Below, in pieces: positions 20,557 to 21,185 of a stretch of 21,185 bases of DNA. Position numbers and translations under genes: made by a program. The notes beneath the pieces are model-generated. The model was not told the origin of the DNA and did not search any database. It saw only the letters and a program-made list of their open reading frames with translations. Numbering within the stretch: position 1 is the first letter of the stretch; every line of letters begins with the position of its first letter. This stretch comes from an uncultured Amaricoccus sp. (lineage in GTDB: Bacteria; Pseudomonadota; Alphaproteobacteria; Rhodobacterales; Rhodobacteraceae): the NCBI RefSeq assembly GCF_937858865.1, contig NZ_CALLYO010000636.1:1-21185 (forward strand). Reading direction: 5' to 3'.

Positions 20557-20579
20557 TTTGCGCGTACCTTCTGTATCAT
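20551..20579 (+). promoter_or_regulatory. Sigma-70-like promoter for the soluble kinase gene
   Basis: TTGCCA (20551-20556) and TATCAT (20574-20579) with an optimal 17-nt spacer; four and four of six bases match TTGACA/TATAAT or better. The predicted start site is about 20586, giving a short leader before the 11-codon ORF. This suggests the last gene can be expressed apart from the upstream operon. Confidence 0.55.
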
Positions 20580-20631
20580 ACGCTGAAAATCACCGGCAGG
20601 TTTCAACCTTAGGTTATAAGGAGCAGGCCGG

Positions 20632-20667
20632 GTGGCGGGTGCATCGACCGGCGCAGTGGCAGAATGA
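20632..20667 (+). CDS. Putative 11-codon leader ORF overlapping the kinase start
   Basis: GTG at 20632 follows a strong AAGGAG (20618-20623) with 8-nt spacing and reads VAGASTGAVAE before TGA at 20665-20667. The TGA overlaps the ATG of the kinase gene (ATGA, 20664-20667). The kinase ATG has no ribosome binding site of its own and there is no other in-frame ATG, GTG or TTG after the stop at 20610. Translation of the kinase by termination-reinitiation from this leader is therefore a reasonable inference. The peptide itself has no recognisable function. Confidence 0.4.
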   Translation: MAGASTGAVAE

Positions 20668-21185
20668 CCGTCATCGACCCTTTCCTGGACCGCAGCCAGA
20701 GCCCGGCCAGCGTGCGCCTCGAGCATCGCGAGCTCGCCATGCTGCGCCACGACATCCGCGGCGCGCTGATGGGGATCATCGGGGCGGCCGGCCAGATGGA
20801 GGCGGCCCGTCTCGGCGACGAGCTGCGCGCCCAGGTCGAGCGCGTCGGCGCGGCGAGCCGCACGCTCGCGACCCTCGTCGGCATGGTGCTCGGCGAGGAG
20901 CCCGACCCCGGCGAGCCGGCGGACGGGCCGCGCATCGACACCGACGCCTTCCTCGCGCATCTCCGCCGCCGCTATGCCGCCGAGGCGGCCGAGCGCGGGC
21001 TCGCCTTCGTCGCCGAGGCCGACCCCGGCGCGCCCGAGGCGCTGGCGACCGATCGCGTCGCCCTCGGGCGGATGATCGAAAACCTGGTCGGCAACGCGCT
21101 CAAGTTCAGCGACGCGGGCGCCATCCGCCTGACGCTCGGCCGCGATGCCGACGGCAGCGTCGTCTTCCGCGTGGCCGACGAAGGC
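20664..21185 (+). CDS. Soluble sensor histidine kinase, 3' end outside window
   Basis: The visible 174 residues begin MTVIDPFLDRSQSPASVRLEH and are open to the window edge. There is no membrane segment. A HisKA-like helix carries His29 in LRHDIRGALMGIIG, followed by a linker and the start of an intact HATPase domain: DRVALGRMIENLVGNALKFSDAGAIRL (N-box Glu139, Asn140, Asn144) and the beginning of the G1 box, VADEG. Unlike its upstream neighbour it therefore keeps ATP-binding residues. It may continue into receiver domains (hybrid kinase), which cannot be seen here. It lies 134 nt after the degenerate kinase, with its own promoter candidate and leader ORF, and I infer it is the active partner of the membrane sensor. 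Confidence 0.85.
   Translation, partial: MTVIDPFLDRSQSPASVRLEHRELAMLRHDIRGALMGIIGAAGQMEAARLGDELRAQVERVGAASRTLATLVGMVLGEEPDPGEPADGPRIDTDAFLAHLRRRYAAEAAERGLAFVAEADPGAPEALATDRVALGRMIENLVGNALKFSDAGAIRLTLGRDADGSVVFRVADEG

Overview
The window is very GC-rich, with the strong G/C third-position bias and gene content of a Rhodobacterales-type alphaproteobacterium (Rhodobacter/Paracoccus relatives). Pointers are the RimO, PccB/PccA, methylmalonyl-CoA mutase and MaeB sequences, a DUF4174 protein and short PepSY-like and molybdopterin-fold periplasmic proteins, all of which look like Rhodobacteraceae versions. I see no insertion sequence, phage gene, tRNA, rRNA or CRISPR array, and no stretch over 300 bases without a gene.

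Left part (1-5800) holds unlinked housekeeping and envelope genes: a SIMPL/DUF541 periplasmic protein (+), an aquaporin Z (-), a PAS/GAF-like plus degenerate GGDEF plus intact EAL protein (-), RimO (-), and a small outer-membrane beta-barrel protein (+).

Middle part (5900-18200) is a propionate assimilation locus. pccB and pccA (propionyl-CoA carboxylase) are separated by four small genes: a two-helix membrane protein, an unknown soluble protein and two tiny lipoproteins. Two small exported proteins (PepSY-like and DUF4174) lie on the minus strand. Then come methylmalonyl-CoA mutase, a MaeB-type malic enzyme and a propionyl-CoA synthetase (prpE). Together these cover propionate to propionyl-CoA to methylmalonyl-CoA to succinyl-CoA, and after TCA steps, malate to pyruvate. 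The methylmalonyl-CoA epimerase and the mutase chaperone MeaB are not in the window.

Right part (18200-21185) is the least ordinary region: a three-gene sensory operon. It has a cysteine-free molybdopterin-oxidoreductase-fold periplasmic protein, then (overlapping ATGA) a membrane histidine kinase that keeps its phospho-acceptor His but has lost the ATP-binding motifs and ends in a degenerate receiver-like domain, then a soluble histidine kinase with intact His and N boxes that runs off the window. The operon is preceded by a near-consensus sigma-54 type promoter and a perfect 17-bp inverted repeat. The last gene has its own sigma-70-like promoter, whose -35 sits inside an inverted repeat, and an 11-codon leader ORF that overlaps its start codon.
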